From assembly GCA_036278755.1 (NCBI GenBank), contig DASUKL010000054.1:1-29263 (forward strand): 29,263 nucleotides of DNA. The letters are read 5' to 3'. The position numbers were made by a program, and so were the translations under genes. Source of the stretch: DASUKL01 sp036278755. GTDB lineage: Bacteria > Chloroflexota > Limnocylindria > Limnocylindrales > CSP1-4. Shown one piece after another: positions 1 through 8,143 of this stretch. The notes under the pieces are model-generated. The model did no database searches. It was not told the origin of the DNA and worked only from the letters and a program-made list of their open reading frames with translations. Positions within the stretch are counted from its first letter, which is position 1; each line of letters starts with the position of its first letter.

Positions 1-1714
1 CCGAGCGGGCATCGGCCAAGCCCGGCAGGGCCAGGGCCAGGCCCACGAGCACGGCGGCGAAGACGATGTCGGAGGCCATCAGGCGCCAGATCCGATAGAG
101 GTCGGGGTCGAACGTGGCGCTGACGATCCACCAAGCCACCAGGGCCGTGCCGAGGCCCGCCGCGAGGAGGCGCAGGTCCGCGTCGTCCGTCGCGCGCCAG
201 ACCCGCCAGGCCGCGGCCAGCCCCGCGGCCATCGCCGCAGCGACCAGCAGGGCGAAGGGCAGGCCCGACTCGGCGGCCAGGTTCGGCAGCAGGTCGTGGG
301 CCGAGTCGAGCACCACCTTGGCTCGAGGGTCCCGATAGGCGCCGGCGTACTCGCTCTTGAACCGGTCGAGACCCACGCCCAGCAGGGGATGATCGGCCGC
401 CATCTGCAGGGCCGCCCCCGAGGCGTACAACCGCTCGGTGATGGAGACCTCGCCGCCGGCCGTGGTGGGGTCCCAACTGGCCAGCCGGTCGGCCCCCCAG
501 ATCCGGGTCATGAGCGCCTCGTACCCGCCGGCCACCGGCGGCGCCATGGGCCGCAGGACGACCAGTGGCCAGGGCGCGACGACGGCCGATGCGACGACCG
601 CCAGGAACACCGCCACGAGTCGCGACCGCCATCCGTGCAGGCAGGCCAGGGCCAACAGGCACAAGGCCACCCCGGTGGCCAGCCAGGCACTCTTGGAGAA
701 GGTCAGATACAGGCAGGCCAGGGTGACCAACAGGGCGATCGAGATCACGCTCAAGGTGGCAGCGCCGGGCCGATCCGGGCCGCGTAGAGCCGAGTCCTCC
801 CGGATCGGGCCGGACCACGCCATGCTACGTCGGGCCGCGCCCCGGCTGAGCGATCCGAGCCGGTCGCGCCCGCGCCCGAAGCCGCCTGCCCACAGCCAGG
901 CCGCGGCCAGGAGGGGGATGGCCATGGCCAGGACCTCGCCGAAGAGGCCGACGTTGAAGTACGTCAGGCGGGCGAAGATCGTCCGATCGTGGTCCTGGAG
1001 GGCCAGCAGGGAGGGCACGGTCGGGGCCGTCTGGACGAGGTCGATGAGCCCGGCCAGGGCAGCGGAGAGGCCGAGGGCCAGGATGGCCCAGCGGAGCGCG
1101 CGACGGTCCGGTACGAGGAGGAGGGCCAGCAGGCCGAGGGTGAGCGGCTCGACCACGCCATGCAGCCAGACCGGGCCGCTGGCCCCGATGTCGGGCGATC
1201 GGACGGTGGAGGCCGTGGCGAGGGCGAGCAGGGCCAGGCCGCCACCGAAGGCCAGCCGATGACCGGCCAGCCGCTGCCGCAGAGAGGCCCGGCGGTCCGG
1301 ATGGCGGCAGGTCAGCGCGACGCCCGCCCCGAGGGCCAGGACGAAGACGGTCAGGCCCAGGACCTGCACCGGGCCGGCCCACCAGCCGACCTGGGCGGCG
1401 TCGAACCAGGGCGTCAGGAGCAGGATCGCGAGGATGCCGACCCACGGCTCGACCACGCACGCCGCGGCGGTCAGGGCGGCCGGCAGCGGGGCCAGGATCG
1501 AGAGCGCCTGGGCGGGCAGGCCGGGCACGATGTCGAGTGGGGCCCGGACGTCGCCGTAGGCGATCGGGTAGCGAGCCAGGGCGAAGAAGAGGGCCGCGAG
1601 CGCGGCGGCCACCAGCGCCAGCCCGGCGCGGGGCCGATCGGGGGCCACCCGCCCGCGCAGGTCGACCACGAGATCCTGGAGTCTGGCCCGGCCGGGCCGT
1701 CCCGCATCGCTCAC
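1..1714 (-). CDS. O-antigen ligase-like polytopic membrane protein (3' end missing)
   Basis: The frame is open from GTG at 1714 to the left edge (571 codons, no stop), so the C-terminus lies outside the window. The translation is almost entirely hydrophobic helices separated by short Arg-rich loops. A large periplasmic-type loop lies around residues 380-460. It contains HPLLGVGLDRFKSEY, the typical motif of the Wzy_C/O-antigen ligase family (PF04932), preceded by a WDPTTAGGEVSITERLYASG stretch. Family members join or polymerise lipid-linked glycans at the outer face of the membrane. No glycan gene is adjacent, so the substrate is unknown. The GTG was chosen because the sequence before it is not protein-like. 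A TATCCT hexamer (1723-1728, minus) lies 8 nt before it, so the mRNA may be leaderless or nearly so. The family call is fairly safe; ligase versus polymerase is not decidable. Confidence 0.8.
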   Translation of the reverse strand, partial: MSDAGRPGRARLQDLVVDLRGRVAPDRPRAGLALVAAALAALFFALARYPIAYGDVRAPLDIVPGLPAQALSILAPLPAALTAAACVVEPWVGILAILLLTPWFDAAQVGWWAGPVQVLGLTVFVLALGAGVALTCRHPDRRASLRQRLAGHRLAFGGGLALLALATASTVRSPDIGASGPVWLHGVVEPLTLGLLALLLVPDRRALRWAILALGLSAALAGLIDLVQTAPTVPSLLALQDHDRTIFARLTYFNVGLFGEVLAMAIPLLAAAWLWAGGFGRGRDRLGSLSRGAARRSMAWSGPIREDSALRGPDRPGAATLSVISIALLVTLACLYLTFSKSAWLATGVALCLLALACLHGWRSRLVAVFLAVVASAVVAPWPLVVLRPMAPPVAGGYEALMTRIWGADRLASWDPTTAGGEVSITERLYASGAALQMAADHPLLGVGLDRFKSEYAGAYRDPRAKVVLDSAHDLLPNLAAESGLPFALLVAAAMAAGLAAAWRVWRATDDADLRLLAAGLGTALVAWWIVSATFDPDLYRIWRLMASDIVFAAVLVGLALALPGLADARS

Positions 1715-1840
1715 GGATTGCGAGGATAGGGCCCGGCCCCCCGCCGCGCCCCCACGGCGCGCCGGCGGCGCCCCCACGGCGCCGCGACGCAGCCCGGCGT
1801 GCCCGGCGTCACAGCCCGGCCGCGCGGCGAGCACATCCGA

Positions 1841-1846
1841 TACGAT
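1841..1846 (+). promoter_or_regulatory. -10 box TACGAT of the thymidine kinase gene, leaderless type
   Basis: TACGAT ends exactly 6 nt before GTG 1853, so transcription would begin at or next to the start codon. No Shine-Dalgarno sequence is visible before this GTG. The same 6-nt spacing is seen at four other genes in the window. No clear -35 box is seen. Confidence 0.5.
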
Positions 1847-1852
1847 CGGCAG

Positions 1853-2512
1853 GTGCATGCCAGCCGCCCTGTCGAGCCGCGCCCCGGGGACCCTCAACTG
1901 AGCGGCTGGATCACCCTCCTCTGCGGACCCATGGCCTCGGGCAAGACGGAGGAGCTGATCCGTCTCCTGCGGCGGGCCGAGATCGCCGGCCGGCGCGTCC
2001 TCGTCCTCGACCACGCCATCGACACGCGGGCCGGCAAGGGCCGCATCGAGTCCCGCTCGGGCGTGGCCTTCAGCTCTCGGGAGGTGCCGGATGCGAGCGC
2101 CATCCCGGCCGTCGTGGCCGAGACCCAGCCGGACGTCATCGGCATCGAGGAGGCCGAGTTCTTCGACGACGGCATCGTGGAGGTCGTCGAGGGCCTCGCC
2201 GACGAGGGCCGCCAGGTCATCCTCACGGGGCTCGATCGCGACTTCCGGGGCTGGCCCTTCGGGCCCATGCCCCGCCTCCTGACCGTGGCCGACGAGGTCG
2301 TCAAGCTGACCGCCATCTGCGTCCGCTGCAAGGGCGTGGCGACCCGCACCCAGCGCCTCATCGAGGGTCGGCCGGCCCCGGCCGACTCGCCGACCATCGT
2401 CGTCGGCGGCCTCAACGACCCCAGCGGCAAGGCCGAGACGTACGAGGCGCGCTGCCGCTCGTGCCACCAGGTGCCCGGCCTCGACTCGCTCTTCGGGCCC
2501 TGGGTGGGCTAG
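1853..2512 (+). CDS. tdk: Thymidine kinase (TK1/type II family)
   Basis: Phosphorylates thymidine to dTMP with ATP in the pyrimidine salvage pathway (cytosol). In the 219-residue protein from GTG 1853, the Walker A motif GPMASGKTEEL lies at about residues 25-35. The Walker B/lasso region IEEAEFFDDG lies near residue 100 and corresponds to the family DEAQFF. A GLDRDFRGWPFGPM segment follows, then two Cys pairs (CVRCK and CRSC) that form the structural zinc site. An in-frame GTG at 1799 would add 18 residues that no TK1 needs. GTG 1853 gives the usual short N-terminus and sits 6 nt after a TACGAT box. The stop codon overlaps that of livF on the other strand (shared CTAG). Glu-Glu replaces the more usual Asp-Glu in the Walker B region; the catalytic Glu is still present. 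Confidence 0.92.
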   Translation: MHASRPVEPRPGDPQLSGWITLLCGPMASGKTEELIRLLRRAEIAGRRVLVLDHAIDTRAGKGRIESRSGVAFSSREVPDASAIPAVVAETQPDVIGIEEAEFFDDGIVEVVEGLADEGRQVILTGLDRDFRGWPFGPMPRLLTVADEVVKLTAICVRCKGVATRTQRLIEGRPAPADSPTIVVGGLNDPSGKAETYEARCRSCHQVPGLDSLFGPWVG

Positions 2513-3276
2513 CCTGCGGCGTTGGCACCCAGCTCCGGGGGCAGGCCCAGGTAGGCGTCGATGACCCGCTCATTGCGGGACAGCTCGGCCCCTGTCCCGG
2601 CCAGGACGATCGAACCGGTCTCCAGGACGTAGCCCCGGTCGGCCAGGGCCAGCGCCTGCCGGGCGTTCTGCTCCACGAGGAGGACGGTCGTGCCGGCGCG
2701 GCGGATGCGATCCACCTCCTCGAAGACGGCCCGCACGGCCTGGGGGGCCAGGCCCAGCGACGGCTCATCGAGGAGCAGCAGGCGGGGCCGCCCCAGCAGG
2801 CCGCGGCTGATGGCCAGCATCTGCTGCTCCCCACCGGACAGCGAACCGGCCAGCTGATGACGCCGCTGGCCCAGGATCGGGAAGCGCTCGTAGACGACCT
2901 CCACGTCGGCCGCCACGGCCGCCCGGTCAGACCGCTGGTAGGCGCCCAGGTCGAGGTTCTCGGCCACGGTCAGGCGAGCCAGGATCTCCCGCCCCTCGGG
3001 CACGTGGCTGAGCCCCAGGGCCACCAGGCGATGGGCCGGCCGACCCGTCACGTCCTGACCCTCGAGGAGGACGCGCCCGGCCCCGATGCGGCCGCCGCCG
3101 AAGCCGACGGTGCCGGAGATGGCCGAGAGGATCGTGGTCTTGCCCGCACCGTTGGCCCCGACCAGGGCCACGACCTCGCCGCGAGCCACGTCGAGGTCGA
3201 TACCCCGCACCGCCGGCACGCCAGCGTAGGCCACCGACAGGCCGCGCACCGCGAGGAGGGGCTCGGCCATCACCAT
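2509..3276 (-). CDS. livF: Branched-chain amino acid-type ABC transporter ATP-binding protein LivF
   Basis: Second ATPase of a HAAT-family importer, working at the cytoplasmic face with LivG on the LivH/LivM channel. The 255-residue protein has Walker A GANGAGKTT near residue 38, the Q-loop region, ABC signature LSGGEQQ, Walker B LLLLDEPSLGLAP and a switch His region replaced by LVEQNARQ, all typical of LivF. It is the last gene of the minus-strand operon receptor-LivH-LivMG-LivF and starts 7 nt after the livG stop (3284). A longer reading from 3318 would overlap livG, and its extra residues look unlike the family. I chose ATG 3276, with ATG 3270 as an alternative. The substrate could be leucine-type amino acids, but urea, amides or other small molecules are possible for this family. 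Confidence 0.9.
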   Translation of the reverse strand: MVMAEPLLAVRGLSVAYAGVPAVRGIDLDVARGEVVALVGANGAGKTTILSAISGTVGFGGGRIGAGRVLLEGQDVTGRPAHRLVALGLSHVPEGREILARLTVAENLDLGAYQRSDRAAVAADVEVVYERFPILGQRRHQLAGSLSGGEQQMLAISRGLLGRPRLLLLDEPSLGLAPQAVRAVFEEVDRIRRAGTTVLLVEQNARQALALADRGYVLETGSIVLAGTGAELSRNERVIDAYLGLPPELGANAAG

Positions 3277-3283
3277 CGCCCGC

Positions 3284-5044
3284 TCAGGCCGAGGCGACCG
3301 CGTCGCCGAGGTAGGCATCGATGACCCGGGGGTCGCGAGCTACGACCGCCGGAACGCCTTCGGCGATGCGCGAGCCGAAGTCGATGACCACGACCCGGTC
3401 GCAGGTGGCCATGACCAGACCTACGTTGTGCTCGATGAGGAGCACCCCCAGGCCCTCGGTCGCCAGCTCCCGGACAAGGGTCCCCACCCGGGCTGCCTCG
3501 GGCGCCGTCATGCCGGCGGCAGGCTCGTCGAGGACCAGCAGCCGGGGCCGCGCGGCCAGGGCCCGGCAGATCTCCAGCCGCCGCCGGTCGCCGTAGCTGA
3601 GGCCGCCCGCCGGTCGGTCAGCCAGGTGGGCGATGCCGACGCGCTCGAGGAGTCCCAGGGCCTCGTTCCGCGCGGCTGCCTCCTGGGCCCTGGACCGGCC
3701 CACGAGCCGCGGCCCCAGAGTCCCTGGCCGGCCCAGGGCCGCCCCCACGAGGACGTTCTCGAGGACCGTCAGGTGGCGGAAGAGGCGCACGTTCTGGTAG
3801 GTCCGGACCAGTCCCAGGCGGGCCACGCGGTGGGCCGGCCAGGCGGTGATGTCGTGGCCGGCGAAGACGACCCGGCCGGCGCTGGGCGGGAGGAGGCCGG
3901 TGACGGCGTTGACGAGGGTCGTCTTGCCCGCCCCGTTGGGCCCGATGAGACCGACGACCTGGCCGGGGCCGACGGTCAGATCCAGCCCCTCGAGCGCCCG
4001 CAGGCCTCCGAAGCGGCGACCGAGGCCCTCGATGGCGAGCAGTGGTTCGGGTGCCGGCGGGGTCGGGGACGGTGAGCCGCCGGTCGGGCGTGGCTGGGGG
4101 CGCGAGCTCGGGCTCGGCTCCAGGCTCGGGCTCGGGCTCGGCGGCGGGGCGGCGGTCGGGGATTGGGGTGATCGGGCGTCCGAGCGACGGCGCCGGCCCA
4201 CCACCAAGCTGGCCAGCCCCGAGGGCAGGAAGAGGATGATGAGCAGCAGGATGAGGCCCGACACGAAGAGCTCGGAGGCCCCCGGGTCGACCGGCACCTG
4301 GCGCATGACCTCGGGCAGGATCGTCAGCAGGGCGGCCCCCAGGATGGGACCCAGGAAGGTGGTCGTGCCGCCGACGATGGCGTAGACCAGGATGTCGAGC
4401 GCCGGTCCGAAGCCGAACTGGCCGGGCGTGATGATGTAGGTCAGGTGAGCCGAGAGGCCGCCGGCCAGGCCGGCGATCATGCCCGAGGCGACGAAGGCGA
4501 CGAGGTTCGTGCGGAAGGGGTCGATGCCCAGCGAGGCGGCCGCGGCCTCATCGTCGCGAAGGGCGAACAGGGAGCGGCCGAAGGTCGAGCCGTCCATCCG
4601 CCACAGGCCGAAGGCCAGGGCGGCCAGGGCCAAGTAGATCTGCCAGGTGGTGGTGATGCTGGGGATGGGCCGCAGGCCCTCCGCCCCGCCGCTGATCGGC
4701 AGGTTGAACAGGACGACGCCGAAGACGGCGCCGAAGCCCAGCGTGGCGATGGCCAGGTAGACGCCCCGCAGGCGAAGCACGACCACCCCCAGGACGAAGG
4801 CCGTCAGGCCCGCGGCCACCACCCCGGCGGCCAGGACGGCGGCGAACGGCCAGCCCAGCTGCATCGTCAGGAGGGCCGCCGTGTAGGCCCCCACGCCCAT
4901 GAAGGCGGCCTGGCCCAGGGAGAGCTGGCCGGCGGCCAAGGTGACGTAGATGGAGAGTCCCAGGATGGCGTTGAGGCCCACGAACTGGGCCACGCTCTCG
5001 TAGGTCGCCCAGAAGCTGGCCAGGCCGCTCAGCAGGCCGTCCAT
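3284..5044 (-). CDS. Fused LivM permease-LivG ATPase of branched-chain amino acid-type ABC transporter
   Basis: One 586-residue chain carries two subunits that are usually separate. Residues 1 to about 280 are a LivM-type permease with roughly ten hydrophobic segments and the cytoplasmic coupling motif region RDDEAAAASLGIDPFR. Residues about 281-335 are a Pro/Ser-rich linker of low complexity, encoded by repeated CTCGGG/CTCGGC units around 4080-4190. The rest is a LivG-type ATPase with Walker A GPNGAGKTT, signature LSYGDRRRLEI, Walker B LLVLDEPAAGM and the LivG-typical C-terminal ...RVIDAYLGDA. There is no internal stop or obvious frame problem, so the fusion looks genuine rather than an assembly error. 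It begins 18 nt after the livH stop and is followed by livF 7 nt downstream, so the importer is complete with this arrangement. Confidence 0.9.
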   Translation of the reverse strand: MDGLLSGLASFWATYESVAQFVGLNAILGLSIYVTLAAGQLSLGQAAFMGVGAYTAALLTMQLGWPFAAVLAAGVVAAGLTAFVLGVVVLRLRGVYLAIATLGFGAVFGVVLFNLPISGGAEGLRPIPSITTTWQIYLALAALAFGLWRMDGSTFGRSLFALRDDEAAAASLGIDPFRTNLVAFVASGMIAGLAGGLSAHLTYIITPGQFGFGPALDILVYAIVGGTTTFLGPILGAALLTILPEVMRQVPVDPGASELFVSGLILLLIILFLPSGLASLVVGRRRRSDARSPQSPTAAPPPSPSPSLEPSPSSRPQPRPTGGSPSPTPPAPEPLLAIEGLGRRFGGLRALEGLDLTVGPGQVVGLIGPNGAGKTTLVNAVTGLLPPSAGRVVFAGHDITAWPAHRVARLGLVRTYQNVRLFRHLTVLENVLVGAALGRPGTLGPRLVGRSRAQEAAARNEALGLLERVGIAHLADRPAGGLSYGDRRRLEICRALAARPRLLVLDEPAAGMTAPEAARVGTLVRELATEGLGVLLIEHNVGLVMATCDRVVVIDFGSRIAEGVPAVVARDPRVIDAYLGDAVASA

Positions 5045-5062
5045 CGGCGGGGCCGGGCCCGA

Positions 5063-5947
5063 CTAGTCGCGCCGGGTCCCGGTCCGGCCGAAGAGGCCGG
5101 CGGGCCGCACGATGAGGATGAGGAAGAGCAGCCCGAAGGCTACCGCATCGCGCCAGGTCGAGCCGATCCCGGCGATGGCCAGGACCTCGGCCAGGCCTAG
5201 GACGAGGCCGCCCACGAAGGCGCCCAGGAGCGAGCCCATGCCGCCGACGATGATGACGGCCAGGCCCTTGAGCTCGACCGAGGTCCCCATGTCGAAGGAG
5301 ACCGAGTCGAAGGCCAGGGCGAACAGCGCCCCCGCCACGCCGCCCAGGGCGGAGCTGATGAAGAACGTCTCGGCGTTGACCCGGGCCACGTCGATGCCCA
5401 GCAGGGCTGCCGCCCGAGGGTTCTCGGCCACGGCCCGCAGGGAGCGGCCGAAGCGGGTCCGCTGGACGAGCCAGCCCAGGCCGGCCATGAGGGCCAGGCT
5501 GACCCCGATGACCACGAGCTGGACGATGGGCAGGCGGGCCCCGGCGATGCGGAGGGCGTCGATCGTCACCGCATCGGGCGGGAAGACGTACGCGTTCGGG
5601 CCGAAGAGGCCCTGGACGAAGGCGATGAACAGGCTGGCCATGGCCAGCGAGCTGATCAGGCCGGCGAAGCGCTCCTCGGGCCTCCCTCGCAGGGGAGCGA
5701 AGGCGACCCGGTCGAGGAGCAGGCCCAGCAGGCCCGCCCCCAGGCTGGCCCCCACCACGCCCAGCCAGGCCGGCAGGCCCAGGCGGGCGACGAGGACGAG
5801 GGCCATGCAGGCACCCACCGTGAAGACCGCGGCGTGGGCCAGGTTGAGCACGTCGAGCACGCCGAAGACCAGCGTGTAGCCCAGGGCGAAGAGGGCATAG
5901 ATGCTGCCCAGGAAGATCCCGTTGAAGAGCTGCTGGGGGAGATCCAC
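5063..5947 (-). CDS. livH: Branched-chain amino acid-type ABC transporter permease LivH
   Basis: Membrane-channel subunit of the HAAT importer, 294 residues. The N-terminus DLPQQLFNGIFLGSIYALFALGYTLVFGVLDVLNLAHA is the hallmark LivH opening, followed by seven to eight further hydrophobic helices. The coupling segment VAENPRAAALLGIDV (about residue 180) would dock on an ATPase. The GIGSTWRDAVAFGLLFLILIVRPAGLFG C-terminus is family-typical. The start is GTG 5947, which gives the conserved N-terminus directly. It lies 13 nt after the receptor stop codon, so the two are co-transcribed. Confidence 0.92.
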   Translation of the reverse strand: MDLPQQLFNGIFLGSIYALFALGYTLVFGVLDVLNLAHAAVFTVGACMALVLVARLGLPAWLGVVGASLGAGLLGLLLDRVAFAPLRGRPEERFAGLISSLAMASLFIAFVQGLFGPNAYVFPPDAVTIDALRIAGARLPIVQLVVIGVSLALMAGLGWLVQRTRFGRSLRAVAENPRAAALLGIDVARVNAETFFISSALGGVAGALFALAFDSVSFDMGTSVELKGLAVIIVGGMGSLLGAFVGGLVLGLAEVLAIAGIGSTWRDAVAFGLLFLILIVRPAGLFGRTGTRRD

Positions 5948-5960
5948 CCCAGGGCTCGGT

Positions 5961-7148
5961 CTACTTCAGGACGGCGAAGGTGCCGTTCTGCACGACCTGC
6001 ACGGCGGCCGGGGCCTGGGCGTCCCGGCTGGACGTGAAGGAGAAGCTACCCAGCGGCGTATCAAGGTCCTTGACCGTGCCCAGGGCGTCACGGATCGCGG
6101 TCCGATCGGCGGAGCCGGCGGCCTCGATAGCTGCGGCCAGGATCTCCACCCCGGCGTAGGCCTGGGCAGCGAACTGGTCGGGCGGGCTGCCGTAGGCGGC
6201 CGTGTACTCGGAGATGAAGGTCTTGTTGGCCGGGATGTCACTGGCCTGGTTCCAGGCTGCACCCACGACGAGGCCCTCGGCGGCCTGGCCCCCGTTCGTG
6301 ATGACGGCCGGCGAGTTGAAGCCGTTGCCGCCGATGATGGGGCCCGTGAAACCGGCCTGGCGGGCCTGCTGGAGGATCAGGGTGCCCTCGTCGGCCAAGG
6401 CCGACACGACCAGCGCGTCAGGCGCGGTACCGATGGCCTTCGTCAGCTGGGCATTGAAGTTCTTGTCGCCCTTGGAGAACGTCTCCGTGTCGGTCACGGT
6501 GACGCCGCCGTCCTTGAGGGCCTGGCTGAAGACGTCGTAGCCGGATTTCGTGAAGGCGTCATCCTGGCCGTAGAGGACGGCCACCTTGGTCAGGCTGTAC
6601 TTGGCTTTGGCAGTGCTGATCGTCTGGGGGATGACCTGGGCCTCGGTCAGCGAGTCGCGGAAGATGAAGTCACCGATGTCGGTGATGCCGGAGGCCGTGT
6701 TGGAGATGCCGAGCACCGGCACGCCGGCCTTCTGGGCGATGGGGTCCGTGGAGGTGGCGGTGTTGGAGAGCGTCGGCCCGATGATGGCCGCCACTTGATC
6801 CTGATTGATGAGCTTCTGGAAGGCCGTGATGCCGGTCGCCGGATCCGAGGCATCGTCCTCGATCTGGAGATCGATCTTGACGGCGCCCTTGGCGTTGACG
6901 TCCTTGACCGCCAGCTCCAGGCCGTTCTGCTGCGTCTTGCCGTATACGGCCGCGGCCTTGGTCAGGGACAGCACGGCACCGATCTTGGCCTCCACCGCAG
7001 CACCGCCACCGCTCGAGCTGCTGGCACTGGCCGTCGCCGAGGGTGCGGAGGCCGAGGGCGCGGAGGCCGAGGGGCTGCCAGCGCCTCCGGTGCAGGCGGC
7101 CAGACTGAGCACGGCGGACAGCGCGGCCGCGATCTGTATGGTGCGCAT
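5961..7148 (-). CDS. ABC transporter substrate-binding lipoprotein (LivK/Peripla_BP_6 family)
   Basis: Extracytoplasmic receptor of the importer encoded downstream, 395 residues. The start at ATG 7148 is fixed by a strong Shine-Dalgarno AAGGAGGAG (7152-7160, minus). The N-terminus MRTIQIAAALSAVLSLAAC is a lipoprotein signal peptide with lipobox LAAC, so Cys19 would be lipidated. A low-complexity Ala/Ser/Pro linker follows (about residues 20-45). The mature domain begins with EAKIGAVLSLTKAAAVYGK, has the GITAFQKLINQDQVAAIIGP segment (ligand-contacting region of type I receptors) and VLYGQDDAFTKSGYD. The family binds Leu/Ile/Val, other amino acids, amides or urea; the ligand cannot be read here. 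A longer frame upstream (to 7196) lacks the signal-peptide logic. Confidence 0.9.
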   Translation of the reverse strand: MRTIQIAAALSAVLSLAACTGGAGSPSASAPSASAPSATASASSSSGGGAAVEAKIGAVLSLTKAAAVYGKTQQNGLELAVKDVNAKGAVKIDLQIEDDASDPATGITAFQKLINQDQVAAIIGPTLSNTATSTDPIAQKAGVPVLGISNTASGITDIGDFIFRDSLTEAQVIPQTISTAKAKYSLTKVAVLYGQDDAFTKSGYDVFSQALKDGGVTVTDTETFSKGDKNFNAQLTKAIGTAPDALVVSALADEGTLILQQARQAGFTGPIIGGNGFNSPAVITNGGQAAEGLVVGAAWNQASDIPANKTFISEYTAAYGSPPDQFAAQAYAGVEILAAAIEAAGSADRTAIRDALGTVKDLDTPLGSFSFTSSRDAQAPAAVQVVQNGTFAVLK

Positions 7149-7168
7149 GGACTCCTCCTTCCGGCGCG

Positions 7169-7174
7169 ATGATA
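7169..7174 (-). promoter_or_regulatory. -10 box TATCAT of the ABC importer operon
   Basis: On the minus strand TATCAT is preceded by TG. A transcription start about 7 nt downstream would give a leader of roughly 14 nt that contains the AAGGAGGAG ribosome site of the receptor gene. No convincing -35 is seen. The 110-nt gap is shared with the divergent Rieske gene. Confidence 0.45.
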
Positions 7175-7215
7175 CAGGGCGCGCGCCGCTCGCCACCCCG
7201 GACGGACCGCCGCGT

Positions 7216-7221
7216 TACAGT
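7216..7221 (+). promoter_or_regulatory. Possible -10 box TACAGT of the DUF2231-Rieske gene
   Basis: TACAGT fits the TAnnnT pattern used elsewhere in the window and would start an mRNA about 30 nt before ATG 7259, leaving room for the GGAGACGGAGAG purine-rich ribosome site. This is inference from pattern only. Confidence 0.3.
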
Positions 7222-7258
7222 CGGGCGGGATGCGCCACCACCGCTGGGAGACGGAGAG

Positions 7259-8110
7259 ATGCTCGTGCGAATGATCGATCGGCTGCTCGATGCCCAGTCT
7301 GGCTGGGCCGAACCCTTGGGACGCTGGCTCCACGGCCTGGGCCAGGCCATCTTCCATCCCCTACGACCGCTGCGCGACCTGTTCAATGGCACGTGGGTCG
7401 GCCACCCCCTCCACGCCCTCCTCACCGACGCCCCGATCGGCGGCCTGACCCTGGCCCTCATCTTCGAGGTCCTCGACCAGCACGTGGCCGCCGACGTCTC
7501 CCTGGTCTTCGGCGTGCTGGCCATGCTCGCCGCCGCCGTGGCCGGCTTCGCCGACCTCTCCGAGACGGACGGCCGGCGCCGGACCCGGGCCACGATCCAC
7601 GCCACTCTGATGGTCGTGGCCCTGATCCTCTTCCTCATCTCGCTCGGCCTGCGAGCGGCCGGCCCGGGACGAGCCCTGCCCTTCCTGCTGGCCATCGTGG
7701 GCTACCTGATCCTGGCCTTCGGGGCCCACACCGGTGGCCTCGTCGTCTACGCCATGGGCAACATGGTCGACCGCCATGCCTTCCGCCCCAGCGGCACGAA
7801 GTGGGCCACCCTCGAGGCACCAGCCGAGCTGCCCGAGGGGCAGCCGGTGCTGGGGCACCTGGGCGTCCAGGGGCTGGCCCTCGTCCGGCAGGGCGACACG
7901 ATCCTCGCCCTCCACGACGAATGTGCCCACGCCGGTGGGCCACTCTCCGAGGGCACCGTGGTCGACGGCTGCCTCCAGTGTCCCTGGCACGGCTCCCGCT
8001 TCCGCCTGGCTGACGGGCAGGCGGTCCGCGGACCGACGGCCTACGACCAGCCCTCCTACGAAGTCCGGCAGGCCGAAGCCGGCGGCTGGGAAGCCCGCCG
8101 CATCGCCTGA
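7259..8110 (+). CDS. DUF2231 membrane domain fused to Rieske [2Fe-2S] domain
   Basis: A 283-residue protein. The N-terminal half (about 1-165) is a DUF2231-type four-helix membrane region with the GHPLHALLTDAPIGG signature near residue 48 and hydrophobic helices around 60-95, 110-130 and 135-160. Residues about 185-283 form a Rieske domain: cluster ligands Cys222-x-His224 and Cys241-x2-His244 in DECAHAGGPL and CLQCPWHGSRF. The double Cys-His box is complete, and the CPWHG form resembles Rieske ferredoxins. Likely role is membrane-associated electron transfer; partner and direction are unknown. ATG 7259 follows a purine-rich GGAGACGGAGAG. The upstream frame to 7169 looks non-coding. It is convergent with the EamA gene, 33 nt apart. 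Confidence 0.85.
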   Translation: MLVRMIDRLLDAQSGWAEPLGRWLHGLGQAIFHPLRPLRDLFNGTWVGHPLHALLTDAPIGGLTLALIFEVLDQHVAADVSLVFGVLAMLAAAVAGFADLSETDGRRRTRATIHATLMVVALILFLISLGLRAAGPGRALPFLLAIVGYLILAFGAHTGGLVVYAMGNMVDRHAFRPSGTKWATLEAPAELPEGQPVLGHLGVQGLALVRQGDTILALHDECAHAGGPLSEGTVVDGCLQCPWHGSRFRLADGQAVRGPTAYDQPSYEVRQAEAGGWEARRIA

Positions 8111-8143
8111 TCCCCGGGGGGGCCGACCGTCCGGCTGACGGAC

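Noticed and set aside
1740..1800. GCGCCCCCACGGCGC direct repeats before tdk
   Set aside because: Two short GC-only copies in a 138-nt gap; probably local slippage without function.
1537..3324. Long plus-strand open frame of 595 codons
   Set aside because: It runs opposite to the O-antigen ligase-like gene and livF and out of frame with tdk. Its translation is Arg/Pro/Gly/Asp-rich with no motif: a GC-rich shadow.
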